The translations under genes and the position numbers were made by a program. Shown in pieces: positions 1 to 6,286 of a stretch of DNA of 7,810 nucleotides. The notes under the pieces were generated by a model, which did not search any database, was not told where the DNA came from, and saw only the letters and a program-made list of their open reading frames with translations. Each line of letters starts with the position of its first letter. Position 1 is the first letter of the stretch. This DNA comes from Nitrososphaeria archaeon (GTDB lineage Archaea; Thermoproteota; Nitrososphaeria; JACIWG01), in the NCBI GenBank assembly GCA_029776125.1, contig JARVJS010000078.1, positions 1-7,810 of the forward strand, written 5' to 3'.

Positions 1-27
1 CTGTATGGTCTCCAAATGGTCCTTCAT
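1..27 (-). CDS. Possible start of a downstream gene, cut by the window edge
   Basis: An ATG at 27-25 opens a frame (MKDHLETIQ) that runs off the left edge. It lies 38 bases after the stop of the kinase-like gene, a normal gap for this cluster. There is no clear ribosome-binding site, and nine codons are too few to identify anything. A competing minus-strand frame (70 to 2) is also open and reads more like protein, but it has no ATG, GTG or TTG in the window. Only one of the two can be the main frame, and the call is tentative. Confidence 0.2.
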
Positions 28-65
28 CGTGTAAAGGTTCTGATGGGTCTATGTACTCATACGGG

Positions 66-704
66 TTAAACCTGCTTTATTTGAAAGGCTATTTTTTTCT
101 GCACATTTTGAATAGATACATCAGTTGTATTTACCTTTTCAGTTCTTAAACCATGGATTTTCAAAAGTATGCGGTACATCCTTTTATAGTATGTAATCAA
201 TTCGACGCTTAAGGGTTCATTGGGTTTTCTTAGCATTATAACTTCAGTATCAGCATCAAAAAATACTAAAAGGCTACTTTTAGGTATGAGACTCACCAAA
301 AATCTTGCAAATATGCCTAAAACAGAGTTTTGCTCTTTCAAGAAATATGAGAGCGTAACTAGCGAGTCTAAAACATAGCGGTCACAAACTACCACATAAC
401 CCAATATCATGGGCAAATAGACACGATAAAATACTGCTGGAAGAAGTCCGAAAAACTCGACCATCTTCCAGAGTCTATTTATTCTGTGAGCAAGCCTTTC
501 AGGGAAACCATAGTAATTAATAATTTGTATATCATAGCTGCCTAGGTTCATTAATTTCAACAGTAAATATGCGATAGTGTGATGCTGCTTTACGCTTGTC
601 CGCCAAACTCTAAAACCCATCAGCTTCAAACGGGTTGATATAAGATCCGCATGAGTAGTTTTACCAGTCCCATCTGGACCAAAAAAGTATATCAGCTTAT
701 ACAT
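66..704 (-). CDS. Thymidylate-kinase-like P-loop kinase
   Basis: This 212-residue protein has the fold signature of the thymidylate kinase family. A Walker A loop, GPDGTGKT, sits at residues 9-16. A DRY motif at 108-110 matches the family's DR(Y/F/H) phosphate-binding motif. The stretch FFDAD (148-152) followed by R159 fits the strand and lid region. The length is normal for a complete enzyme. Family members phosphorylate dTMP with ATP in the cytosol. In this setting, directly after a nucleotidyltransferase-fold gene in a glycan cluster, the true substrate may instead be a sugar or other small molecule; that is inference. The gene starts 57 bases after the preceding stop, with no obvious Shine-Dalgarno site, and a TATA-like TTTAAATA lies 13-20 bases upstream of its ATG. 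It is probably co-transcribed with the gene before it. Confidence 0.85.
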   Translation of the reverse strand: MYKLIYFFGPDGTGKTTHADLISTRLKLMGFRVWRTSVKQHHTIAYLLLKLMNLGSYDIQIINYYGFPERLAHRINRLWKMVEFFGLLPAVFYRVYLPMILGYVVVCDRYVLDSLVTLSYFLKEQNSVLGIFARFLVSLIPKSSLLVFFDADTEVIMLRKPNEPLSVELITYYKRMYRILLKIHGLRTEKVNTTDVSIQNVQKKIAFQIKQV

Positions 705-761
705 TTGCTGAATTCATATTTAAAGTTCAGTTTTCATGCTAACACTAAGGACCATAAGCAT

Positions 762-1679
762 TTATGTGCCAATTAGTTTTTTTATGCCTTTTGCACGAGG
801 GAAGCTCAATAGGTCCTTAAAGGGTTTAAGGCCGCTAAACTTCGTTTTATAGGCTGTGTTTTCAATGTATGCAAGCACAGTAAAGTATAAGGGGATCCTA
901 TAAGGCAGAATGAGTTTTTTCCCCAGCAATATATTCTTTGCTAGAAACTGGGAAAGCGTCCAAAAAGCACGCGCAGCATTCGTTAAACCTACATCTTTTG
1001 TAATCTTTAATATTTCAGCTCCTTTTATGGACGGATAAAGATGGAGAAATGTCAAAACATCCGCCAATGTTAGCTCAAATTCCTTCATAATAGCGTGTGC
1101 AGAACATATAATGAATTCAAATTTCTTGTTTGCTACACATATACTTGTGCGCCCTATCCATAGATTGGTGGAGTTGCTGAAAATAACTTTTGAGTTCAAG
1201 TAAACGTAGGGGCCGGCCCCTAGATCTGAGTGTATGTCAAAGTCTACATATGTCTCATCAACAATCTTTCGTAGAGTCATTTCAGTAGTGCCTTTACTCC
1301 TAAGGAAGTATCCATGTCCATCGATTAGTGTTGAAGCAAGCCTCCAGATTAAGCGTTTTGAATCTGGGTGGATTAGAACATCAATATCATCAGGGACATA
1401 TTGCGGAAACCTAAAGGTTTTAACGATGATGTACCGCAGCCCAACTCCGCTAGCGATCTCATTAAATCTTTTCAATTCTTCCAATTGAGCTACACGCCTT
1501 TTAGAGATTTCAAGCCATGCCCAACTTTTCTGAATTTCTGGAAGTATTTGACCTACTTGGTAAAGTACTTTGTTAGTTTTTGCAATTTTTATAATAGATC
1601 CTTTTTGCAACTTAGTGAAATAAGCATGAAGTAGCTTATCGGCCAAGAGCAAAATATCACTCCTCACTAAATACATCAC
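762..1679 (-). CDS. Nucleotidyltransferase-fold protein (NTP_transf_5-like)
   Basis: The 305-residue protein resembles the uncharacterised nucleotidyltransferase family PF14907 of the polymerase-beta superfamily. The metal-binding pair is DDIDVLI, with D98 and D100, preceded by a typical lysine at 87 (IIVKTF). A probable third acidic residue lies in VDFDIH (D146/D148). A later segment around H195 and LTLADVL (203-209) fits the helical part of the family. Activity on a particular substrate is unknown. Pairing with a thymidylate-kinase-like gene suggests the two act together on a glycan or its donor. The frame opens with GTG (1679) followed immediately by ATG (1676), neither with a well-placed Shine-Dalgarno site. 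A strong GAGGAGTGAT lies inside the frame at 1665-1656, 9 bases before a TTG at 1646, so the real start could be residue 12. A 243-base gap upstream suggests its own promoter. Confidence 0.75.
   Translation of the reverse strand: MMYLVRSDILLLADKLLHAYFTKLQKGSIIKIAKTNKVLYQVGQILPEIQKSWAWLEISKRRVAQLEELKRFNEIASGVGLRYIIVKTFRFPQYVPDDIDVLIHPDSKRLIWRLASTLIDGHGYFLRSKGTTEMTLRKIVDETYVDFDIHSDLGAGPYVYLNSKVIFSNSTNLWIGRTSICVANKKFEFIICSAHAIMKEFELTLADVLTFLHLYPSIKGAEILKITKDVGLTNAARAFWTLSQFLAKNILLGKKLILPYRIPLYFTVLAYIENTAYKTKFSGLKPFKDLLSFPRAKGIKKLIGT
1656..1665 (-). promoter_or_regulatory. Strong Shine-Dalgarno-like site inside the annotated 5' end
   Basis: GAGGAGTGAT is close to the full complement of the archaeal 16S 3' tail (GGAGGTGATC). 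It is the best Shine-Dalgarno match I noticed near any start in the window. It lies 9 bases upstream of an in-frame TTG (1646-1644), codon 12 of the nucleotidyltransferase-like gene, so it may mark the true start. Confidence 0.4.
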
Positions 1680-1689
1680 CCTTAAAGTC

Positions 1690-1697
1690 TATTTATC
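1690..1697 (-). promoter_or_regulatory. Candidate TATA box for the nucleotidyltransferase/kinase pair
   Basis: On the coding strand this reads GATAAATA. Archaeal TATA boxes centre about 26-27 bases upstream of transcription start, which predicts a start near 1667. That falls just before the GAGGAGTGAT site and on an in-frame GTG at 1667. AT-rich sequence makes chance matches common, so the call rests mainly on this agreement in spacing. Confidence 0.3.
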
Positions 1698-1734
1698 TTG
1701 ATTAACTTACGTTTTACTAAGAGTGGAAGGTTAA

Positions 1735-1872
1735 TTATCTCCCGATTAACATGCTGAACAGAATGAGTGCAGCTTCAACTATTTTTTTACGTCGGAATGA
1801 AATATAAACTACAGAAAAAGTGTTGACAAAGTCTACTTCAACTTCTATCTTTCTAGGCCTTACAAACAACAT
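1735..1872 (-). CDS. Small hypothetical ORF or gene relic (45 codons)
   Basis: An ATG at 1872 opens 45 codons to a TAA at 1737-1735, filling most of the 243-base gap between the divergent glycosyltransferase and the nucleotidyltransferase-like gene. The peptide begins MLFVRPRKIEVEVDF and ends with a hydrophobic stretch, ALILFSMLIGR. It has alternating charged and hydrophobic residues like a real protein segment, but I recognise no family. A TATA-like TATTTAAG at 1915-1908 would place transcription start about 13 bases before the ATG. It could be a genuine small protein, a relic of a decayed gene, or chance. There is no clear ribosome-binding site. Confidence 0.3.
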   Translation of the reverse strand: MLFVRPRKIEVEVDFVNTFSVVYISFRRKKIVEAALILFSMLIGR

Positions 1873-1907
1873 TGTATCCCTGGCACACTTTTATCAAATC
1901 TAACTTT

Positions 1908-1915
1908 CTTAAATA
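1908..1915 (-). promoter_or_regulatory. Candidate TATA box in the 243-base gap
   Basis: The coding strand reads TATTTAAG just after the stop of the divergent glycosyltransferase gene. The expected transcription start is near 1885, before the 45-codon ORF and the nucleotidyltransferase/kinase pair. The sequence match is reasonable, but the surrounding DNA is AT-rich. Confidence 0.25.
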
Positions 1916-1922
1916 GATCTTA

Positions 1923-3113
1923 TCATTCTAAAAAATGCTTTTTTAGAATATTATCAAATTCATCAGACAATACAGGATTTTTTAGAAATGAAATCTTTGG
2001 TGAAGAAATATTTTTTTGGACTGCCTGCTTATAATCAGAAAAGTTCTTGATTAGATGAATTTTTTTACTACTAATAAGCTGATTAATAAGAGATTTATCC
2101 AAATTGGCTATGGAATTATAGGAGCAAATAATATTGAGATCCGCAGAAATGTAACTTAGTATTTTTAGGAAAGTTCCGGCAACATGGCTAAAAACCGGTG
2201 AAAGCCCATAATCAGACATTGCAAGAAGCTTCTTTAAATCATCATTTGGAATTACACCCATGAGCTCGATTGAGGAGTTTTTCACTAAAGGCATCAGTTC
2301 TTCCCAAGGACCTGTTATCTTCAGCTTAAATTTGTCTTTAGGCAATTCATTAAAAATTCTAATAGTCATCATCACCGCTTCTCTATTCACACTACTTTTA
2401 CCTCCAGCTAAAAGTATGAAATATGGTTTGTCAAACTCTCTTCGATAATTTCTAAGTTGCGTGTATTCTTCAAAGCTTTCATACCAGACTGGCAGTGGAT
2501 TAGGAATAACTATGGTTTTTCTGAGTCTAAACAGCCTTTCAGCGGATTTCCTGTCAGGGTCCGAGGGATAAACTAAAACATTTGAGGCTTTAATAGATAA
2601 ACCGTGAATTGCAAGGTACAATCCATACTTAATTAGCCTTAAAAAGCTATTTCTAGACTGAATAAATAATGTTTGAGCATAATTTCCGAGAGGGTCAAAA
2701 AATATGGACTTACTGATACCTAAAAGTCTTAAGAAACAAGGTTTAGAAGTCATCGCACCAAAAATATAAATCGCAAATATTTCGTGGTTGCCTTTCAGCC
2801 AACACGCTATCTTTGTTGTAAAAACAGCCTCGTCAATATAATGTGTAAGTTTAATAAGAGGATCTAGATCATAACTTCGCCAGTTTAAAACCTTCGAAAC
2901 AACTTTATAAAAAAGGCGCGGAAAAAGAACATATATAACATTGGCATGTTTACTGACTTTTAAACGATCTGTGGTAAAAGACAATGTAAAAAAGATTATC
3001 TTATAACCAGCTCTTGCTAATGCTTCGGCAATACGATGTATTCTGACAGTATCACCGGTTTTCATTAACCACGGGCAATCATAGTATGAATAAACGATTA
3101 AACTCTTATGCAT
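1923..3113 (-). CDS. Divergent GT-B (GT4-like) glycosyltransferase
   Basis: The 396-residue protein has the two-domain GT-B layout of family-4-like glycosyltransferases. The N-terminal half has the acceptor-side signature TGDTVRIHRIAEALARAGY (19-37). The hinge region carries VIPNPLP (202-208) in place of the usual IPNGVD. The C-terminal donor domain has ILLAGGKSS (233-241), KITGPW (265-270), a MGVIPNDDLKKLLAMSD segment (285-301), and GTFLKIL (313-319). The glutamate that normally follows in the donor-sugar site (as in LKIIEA of the neighbouring enzyme) is a serine here (S320). It probably transfers a sugar at the cytosolic membrane face, but donor and acceptor cannot be read from sequence. 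It starts 93 bases after the epimerase stop, without a clear ribosome-binding site. The missing glutamate could mean altered donor chemistry or weakened activity; the rest of the frame is intact. Confidence 0.75.
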   Translation of the reverse strand: MHKSLIVYSYYDCPWLMKTGDTVRIHRIAEALARAGYKIIFFTLSFTTDRLKVSKHANVIYVLFPRLFYKVVSKVLNWRSYDLDPLIKLTHYIDEAVFTTKIACWLKGNHEIFAIYIFGAMTSKPCFLRLLGISKSIFFDPLGNYAQTLFIQSRNSFLRLIKYGLYLAIHGLSIKASNVLVYPSDPDRKSAERLFRLRKTIVIPNPLPVWYESFEEYTQLRNYRREFDKPYFILLAGGKSSVNREAVMMTIRIFNELPKDKFKLKITGPWEELMPLVKNSSIELMGVIPNDDLKKLLAMSDYGLSPVFSHVAGTFLKILSYISADLNIICSYNSIANLDKSLINQLISSKKIHLIKNFSDYKQAVQKNISSPKISFLKNPVLSDEFDNILKKHFLE

Positions 3114-3206
3114 AACCCAACAATTACAATTATTGATAACAAAGTTTCCTTCATATGTGCCATCTTACAAAATGGTTTCCTGTAACATTGATTGTTATGA
3201 AATATA

Positions 3207-4550
3207 TCATGCATTAAGACCATAAGAAAAATTACTTTCACTATTAGTTTCCCAATCTACTTTTATAAACTCTACTAACTTTTCTTGAGAAAGGCCACTC
3301 CTCCCTCTTTCAACACATATACTATCCTTAGGAGTGGGTAACCCCGTTTCTTTATTAAAATATATAAATCCTCTGTTTTTTAAAACTGACATGTAGTATA
3401 GATTTGTAAGATCAATTTTAACATTAATTTGTTTAATTTTTATCACACCTTCTGCGAATAGTTTTAAAGTTTTTGCTATCCTTGAACTAGCATGACCGTC
3501 ACCAATAGGGCACGTGACTAAATCGGGTGGAAATGTACTTTTTTCTATATGATTTAATATCTTCTGAACGTATCCTTCTAAACTATCTTTAAGAATATCA
3601 GGGTCAATTAAAGTATTATATCCTAAGATTATAGTTTCTGGCCATTCTGTTGTTTTTCGTAAAGTTATAGTTGGTTTTCCAAAAATAAATGCCTCTTCTT
3701 GAACACCACCACTATCAGTTATTACAGATTTGGAGTTGTACATCGTCGACATAAACTGAATGTAGCTCATAGGTCTGCTTAAAACAATTTTATCTTCATT
3801 TAGCATGCTGAGTAAACCGTATTCTTGTAGCTTCTTTCTAGTATGCGGATGGATTGGGAAGACGATAGTATACTTCTCTGCCAACTTTTTGATAAAATTG
3901 ACAATAATGCGTAGACGTGGTAAGTGTAATATATTTTCCCTCCTATGTATCGTTACAAGTATATAATCTCTATTATAATATATCTCCAGACTTTTCTGTT
4001 TTATCAATGGCATAGTCGATATGAGCATATCTACCGCTGTGGATCCTGTTAAATATACCATGTCTTTGGATGCACCTTCTCGTAGCAAGTTATAATATGC
4101 CAGTTTGGTCGGGGCAAAATGCACAGATGCTAGAACATCAGCTACTTTGCGATTAACTTCCTCTACCATGAACATGTCAAAACTACGCATTCCGGCTTCA
4201 TCATGTATGAACGGTAGTTCCTCATATACAGATGCTAAAGCTGATGCTAGTGTTGTCGCTGTATCGCCTAATGAATATACGGCTATCGGCTTTATTCTTC
4301 TAATAACATCTCTTATGCTCCTTATCATAAAAGCCACTTTATCTAGTACTTCTATATCCCCACCTAAGTTTAAGTAAACATTTGGCTCGGGAAGATTGAT
4401 TTCCTCAAAAAACACTTTACTCATTTCGTAATCATAATGTTGACCTGTCCAAACTATATTGTAAGGTATACCTTTTCTCTCAAGCTCAAAAACAACAGGC
4501 GCTACTTTAGTAATTTCCGGTCTAGTCCCGATTATTATTAGAATATGCAT
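3207..4550 (-). CDS. wecB: UDP-N-acetylglucosamine 2-epimerase (non-hydrolysing), C-terminally extended
   Basis: This cytosolic enzyme family interconverts UDP-GlcNAc and UDP-ManNAc, supplying ManNAc-type sugars for surface glycans. The hallmarks appear in order: GTRPEITK (8-15), TGQHYD (35-40), GDT (95-97), HDEAGMRS (116-123, with the catalytic-region Glu at 118), HRREN (202-206), HPHTR (234-238), TDSGGVQEEA (278-287), and TEWPET (301-306). Two motifs vary from the usual HVEAGLR and TERPE. The canonical fold ends near residue 368 (IGDGHASSRIAK at 349-360), yet the protein continues to 447. That is about 78 extra residues, rich in charged and polar groups, with no domain I recognise. The gene begins 12 bases after the stop of the upstream GT4 gene, with an AGGT 8 bases before its ATG, so the two are almost certainly co-transcribed. 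A decayed paralogue lies at 5726-6063. Confidence 0.93.
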   Translation of the reverse strand: MHILIIIGTRPEITKVAPVVFELERKGIPYNIVWTGQHYDYEMSKVFFEEINLPEPNVYLNLGGDIEVLDKVAFMIRSIRDVIRRIKPIAVYSLGDTATTLASALASVYEELPFIHDEAGMRSFDMFMVEEVNRKVADVLASVHFAPTKLAYYNLLREGASKDMVYLTGSTAVDMLISTMPLIKQKSLEIYYNRDYILVTIHRRENILHLPRLRIIVNFIKKLAEKYTIVFPIHPHTRKKLQEYGLLSMLNEDKIVLSRPMSYIQFMSTMYNSKSVITDSGGVQEEAFIFGKPTITLRKTTEWPETIILGYNTLIDPDILKDSLEGYVQKILNHIEKSTFPPDLVTCPIGDGHASSRIAKTLKLFAEGVIKIKQINVKIDLTNLYYMSVLKNRGFIYFNKETGLPTPKDSICVERGRSGLSQEKLVEFIKVDWETNSESNFSYGLNA

Positions 4551-4562
4551 GTCTTCTAACCT

Positions 4563-5729
4563 TTAGCATTTTTCTATGACAGCATTATACCTTCTTGACA
4601 GTAGGTTCCAATCGAAAATCCGGCGAATTACTTCAGCATATTCTATTAACTTAGCCTTTCCGATATTGGAAATACTAATGGCTTCCTTTAATTTATCTGG
4701 TAATTTGTTTAAATTTGTGTATGTAAGTAAACAATCTTTAAACCATATCTTAAACTCAGCAATATCTAAAGTAATCACGGGTTTTCCACATGCAAGGGCC
4801 TCGATAATCTTTAAGGGTGTTGCAAAGTTCATTAACTGTTTCTTTATTGGAGATAGTATGATATCACAAGCATTTATAAATAACGGCATTTTCTCATAAG
4901 GTTGCGGTGGATATATAAGTATATACTTGTCAATCCCGTATTTTCTTGCCTCTTTAACTATCCGCATATAGTACTCTTTTTTGTGCGATAAGCCTACAAG
5001 CATTATTATTATATCAATGCCTTGTTGTCTTAACAGCTTTACAGCCTTTAAAACTGCAGCGACATCTATCCAGACGTCAAGTGATCCATATAAAAGAGCG
5101 ATATACCCAGTATAGTCTAAATTTATGGTTTTCCTTGCATACTCTTGGTCAATTGGCTTAAAGATCTCGGGGTCGACGCCATTAGGTATGACATGTATCT
5201 TCTCCATATTAGTATAATTTTCCAGTATCTTTTTCAAACCATATGAAGGAGTTATTACTAGATCACTAGACATCAGAGCCTTAATGCTACATATTCTAAC
5301 CACTGTTTCAACAAACCACTTTGCTCTCTCATCATAGTAAGCTGACGCTGACTCTGGGAAATAATCCAAAAAATCGTACACGTTTTTAATTCTAAACTTT
5401 TTCGCCAAGTAGATAGCCTCAAGGCTAGGAAATATGTTAGCATGCACTATAACGTCTACAACCTCTTTCTCCAAAACTTTCTTTAATGCACAATGTATTG
5501 GGACATGGTTGAATAAATAGTATAATCCAAGGTTTGAAGTTGTGACGGGCCTAAATGCTATTTCTAAAGCCTTCATACTCCTTATTATCACCTGAGAGGC
5601 TAGTGGATGCCTTGGAAAGGAAAGTAGGTAAATGTTATGTCTCCTACTAAGCCTGCTGAAGATATGATAAATCCTATTAGGTATAGGATGTCGAAGTATG
5701 TCATTGGGTGGAATGACCAGGATATTCAT
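4563..5729 (-). CDS. GT4-family glycosyltransferase
   Basis: The 388-residue protein is a canonical GT-B glycosyltransferase of the GT4 type. Its N-terminal domain begins MNILVIPPND and contains the acceptor-side helix region. The domain junction has the classic HVIPNGVDPEIFKP (179-192). The donor domain includes a nucleotide-binding strand and turn, MLVGLSHKKEYY (243-254), and PLKIIEALACGKPVI (305-319), in which E310 is the expected donor-sugar glutamate. The first glutamate of the EX7E motif is not present (F302). It probably transfers a sugar from a nucleotide donor to a lipid-linked or protein-bound glycan at the cytosolic membrane face. Its ATG overlaps the stop of the epimerase relic (ATGA at 5729-5726), the geometry of translational coupling. 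This suggests the relic was once the upstream cistron of the same operon. It is followed 12 bases later by the intact epimerase gene. Confidence 0.9.
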   Translation of the reverse strand: MNILVIPPNDILRHPIPNRIYHIFSRLSRRHNIYLLSFPRHPLASQVIIRSMKALEIAFRPVTTSNLGLYYLFNHVPIHCALKKVLEKEVVDVIVHANIFPSLEAIYLAKKFRIKNVYDFLDYFPESASAYYDERAKWFVETVVRICSIKALMSSDLVITPSYGLKKILENYTNMEKIHVIPNGVDPEIFKPIDQEYARKTINLDYTGYIALLYGSLDVWIDVAAVLKAVKLLRQQGIDIIIMLVGLSHKKEYYMRIVKEARKYGIDKYILIYPPQPYEKMPLFINACDIILSPIKKQLMNFATPLKIIEALACGKPVITLDIAEFKIWFKDCLLTYTNLNKLPDKLKEAISISNIGKAKLIEYAEVIRRIFDWNLLSRRYNAVIEKC

Positions 5730-6063
5730 AGCATGCTATTTGCCAGCGTTAGAAATTGTGCTGCTAGAACTGTATTCGTGTTGTCTTCAGCCACCAGAAC
5801 GGCAGGCTTATATTGGTATATCAGTCTATCAAGCCTGTCACGATTTTTCCTGCCTGAGCCCCATGTGAGTTACCTCCTATGATTAGGTCCACATTGGGTT
5901 CAGTTAACCTAGACTCTTCAAAGAAACATGCTGAGTATTTAATCATAATGCTGAAGATTCTTTACAAAAATATAATTGACGTTAGGTTTTAAATCCATTT
6001 AATGATAGAGGCTAACTTTATCACTTCAGGTCTAGTTCCAGCAACAATCATTATTGGCTTCAT
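5726..6063 (-). pseudogene. Frameshifted, truncated UDP-GlcNAc 2-epimerase relic
   Basis: The relic starts at an ATG (6063) and reads MKPIMIVAGTRPEVIKLAS, the N-terminal epimerase signature, until a TAA at 5991-5989. A frame overlapping it (5998-5942) continues with KPNVNYIFVKNLQHYD, matching the TGQHYD region. The first frame resumes at 5940 with ACFFEES and EPNVDLIIGGNSHGAQAGK, stopping at 5823-5821. The second frame then carries YKPAVLVAEDNTNTVLA to a TGA at 5728-5726. Three frame changes are therefore needed. The homology also ends after about 113 of the usual 360-380 residues, so HEAG, HRREN and DSGGVQEEA are all missing. The final stop overlaps the ATG of the next glycosyltransferase gene. 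The relic is paralogous to, but clearly different from, the intact epimerase at 3207-4550. The missing C-terminal two thirds make sequencing error an insufficient explanation. Confidence 0.88.
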
Positions 6064-6095
6064 ATTACTTTGTCAAGACGTTTTAAAAAGAAATA

Positions 6096-6251
6096 CTACA
6101 GTTCCACCCTTCCTTCTATTGTGTTGCGGTTTGGACGATGTATGTAACCTTCGTCGTCTTTTAAACCTATTCCAAGATCTTTTTCGAAGTACTGTGTGAA
6201 AAGGCTTATTATAGTAGCTAGAGCATGAATTTTTAGCAAATTATATAACAA
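6096..6251 (-). pseudogene. Orphan C-terminal gene fragment of unknown family
   Basis: Between the membrane-protein gene and the epimerase relic, one minus-strand frame stays open from just after a TAG (6260-6258) to a TAG at 6098-6096. From a TTG at 6251 it gives 51 codons. The downstream part looks strongly protein-like: TQYFEKDLGIGLKDDEG, then YIHRPNRN and TIEGRVEL. I do not recognise the family. The lack of an ATG, the short length, and its position beside a decayed gene suggest the tail of a gene whose 5' part was lost or replaced, rather than a complete small gene. A complete TTG-initiated small protein remains possible. The stop lies 32 bases before the relic's ATG, so the two were probably adjacent cistrons. 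Confidence 0.5.
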
Positions 6252-6286
6252 TTTTTGCTATTTTATTTTTTGTTATAGTTAGGTTT

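Noticed and set aside
3103..3157. A roughly 18-codon ORF (MKETLLSIIVIVGL...) overlapping the start of the divergent glycosyltransferase
   Set aside because: It is very short, shifted relative to the real gene, and has no ribosome-binding site or family signal; chance is the simpler explanation.
5637..5882. An 81-codon plus-strand frame across the start of the GT4 gene
   Set aside because: It is antisense to the GT4 N-terminus and to the epimerase relic, and its peptide has no recognisable motif.
6002..6199. A 65-codon plus-strand frame in the gap before the GT4 gene
   Set aside because: It is antisense to the epimerase N-terminal signature and to the orphan tail, both of which explain the sequence better on the minus strand.
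6234..6277. Short AT-rich inverted repeats (tataacaa / ttgttata at 6244-6277; tagcaaa / tttgcta at 6234-6260) after the membrane-protein stop
   Set aside because: The arms are 7-8 bases of AT-rich sequence with loops of 13-18 bases, and no T-run follows on the coding strand, so they do not make a credible terminator or operator.
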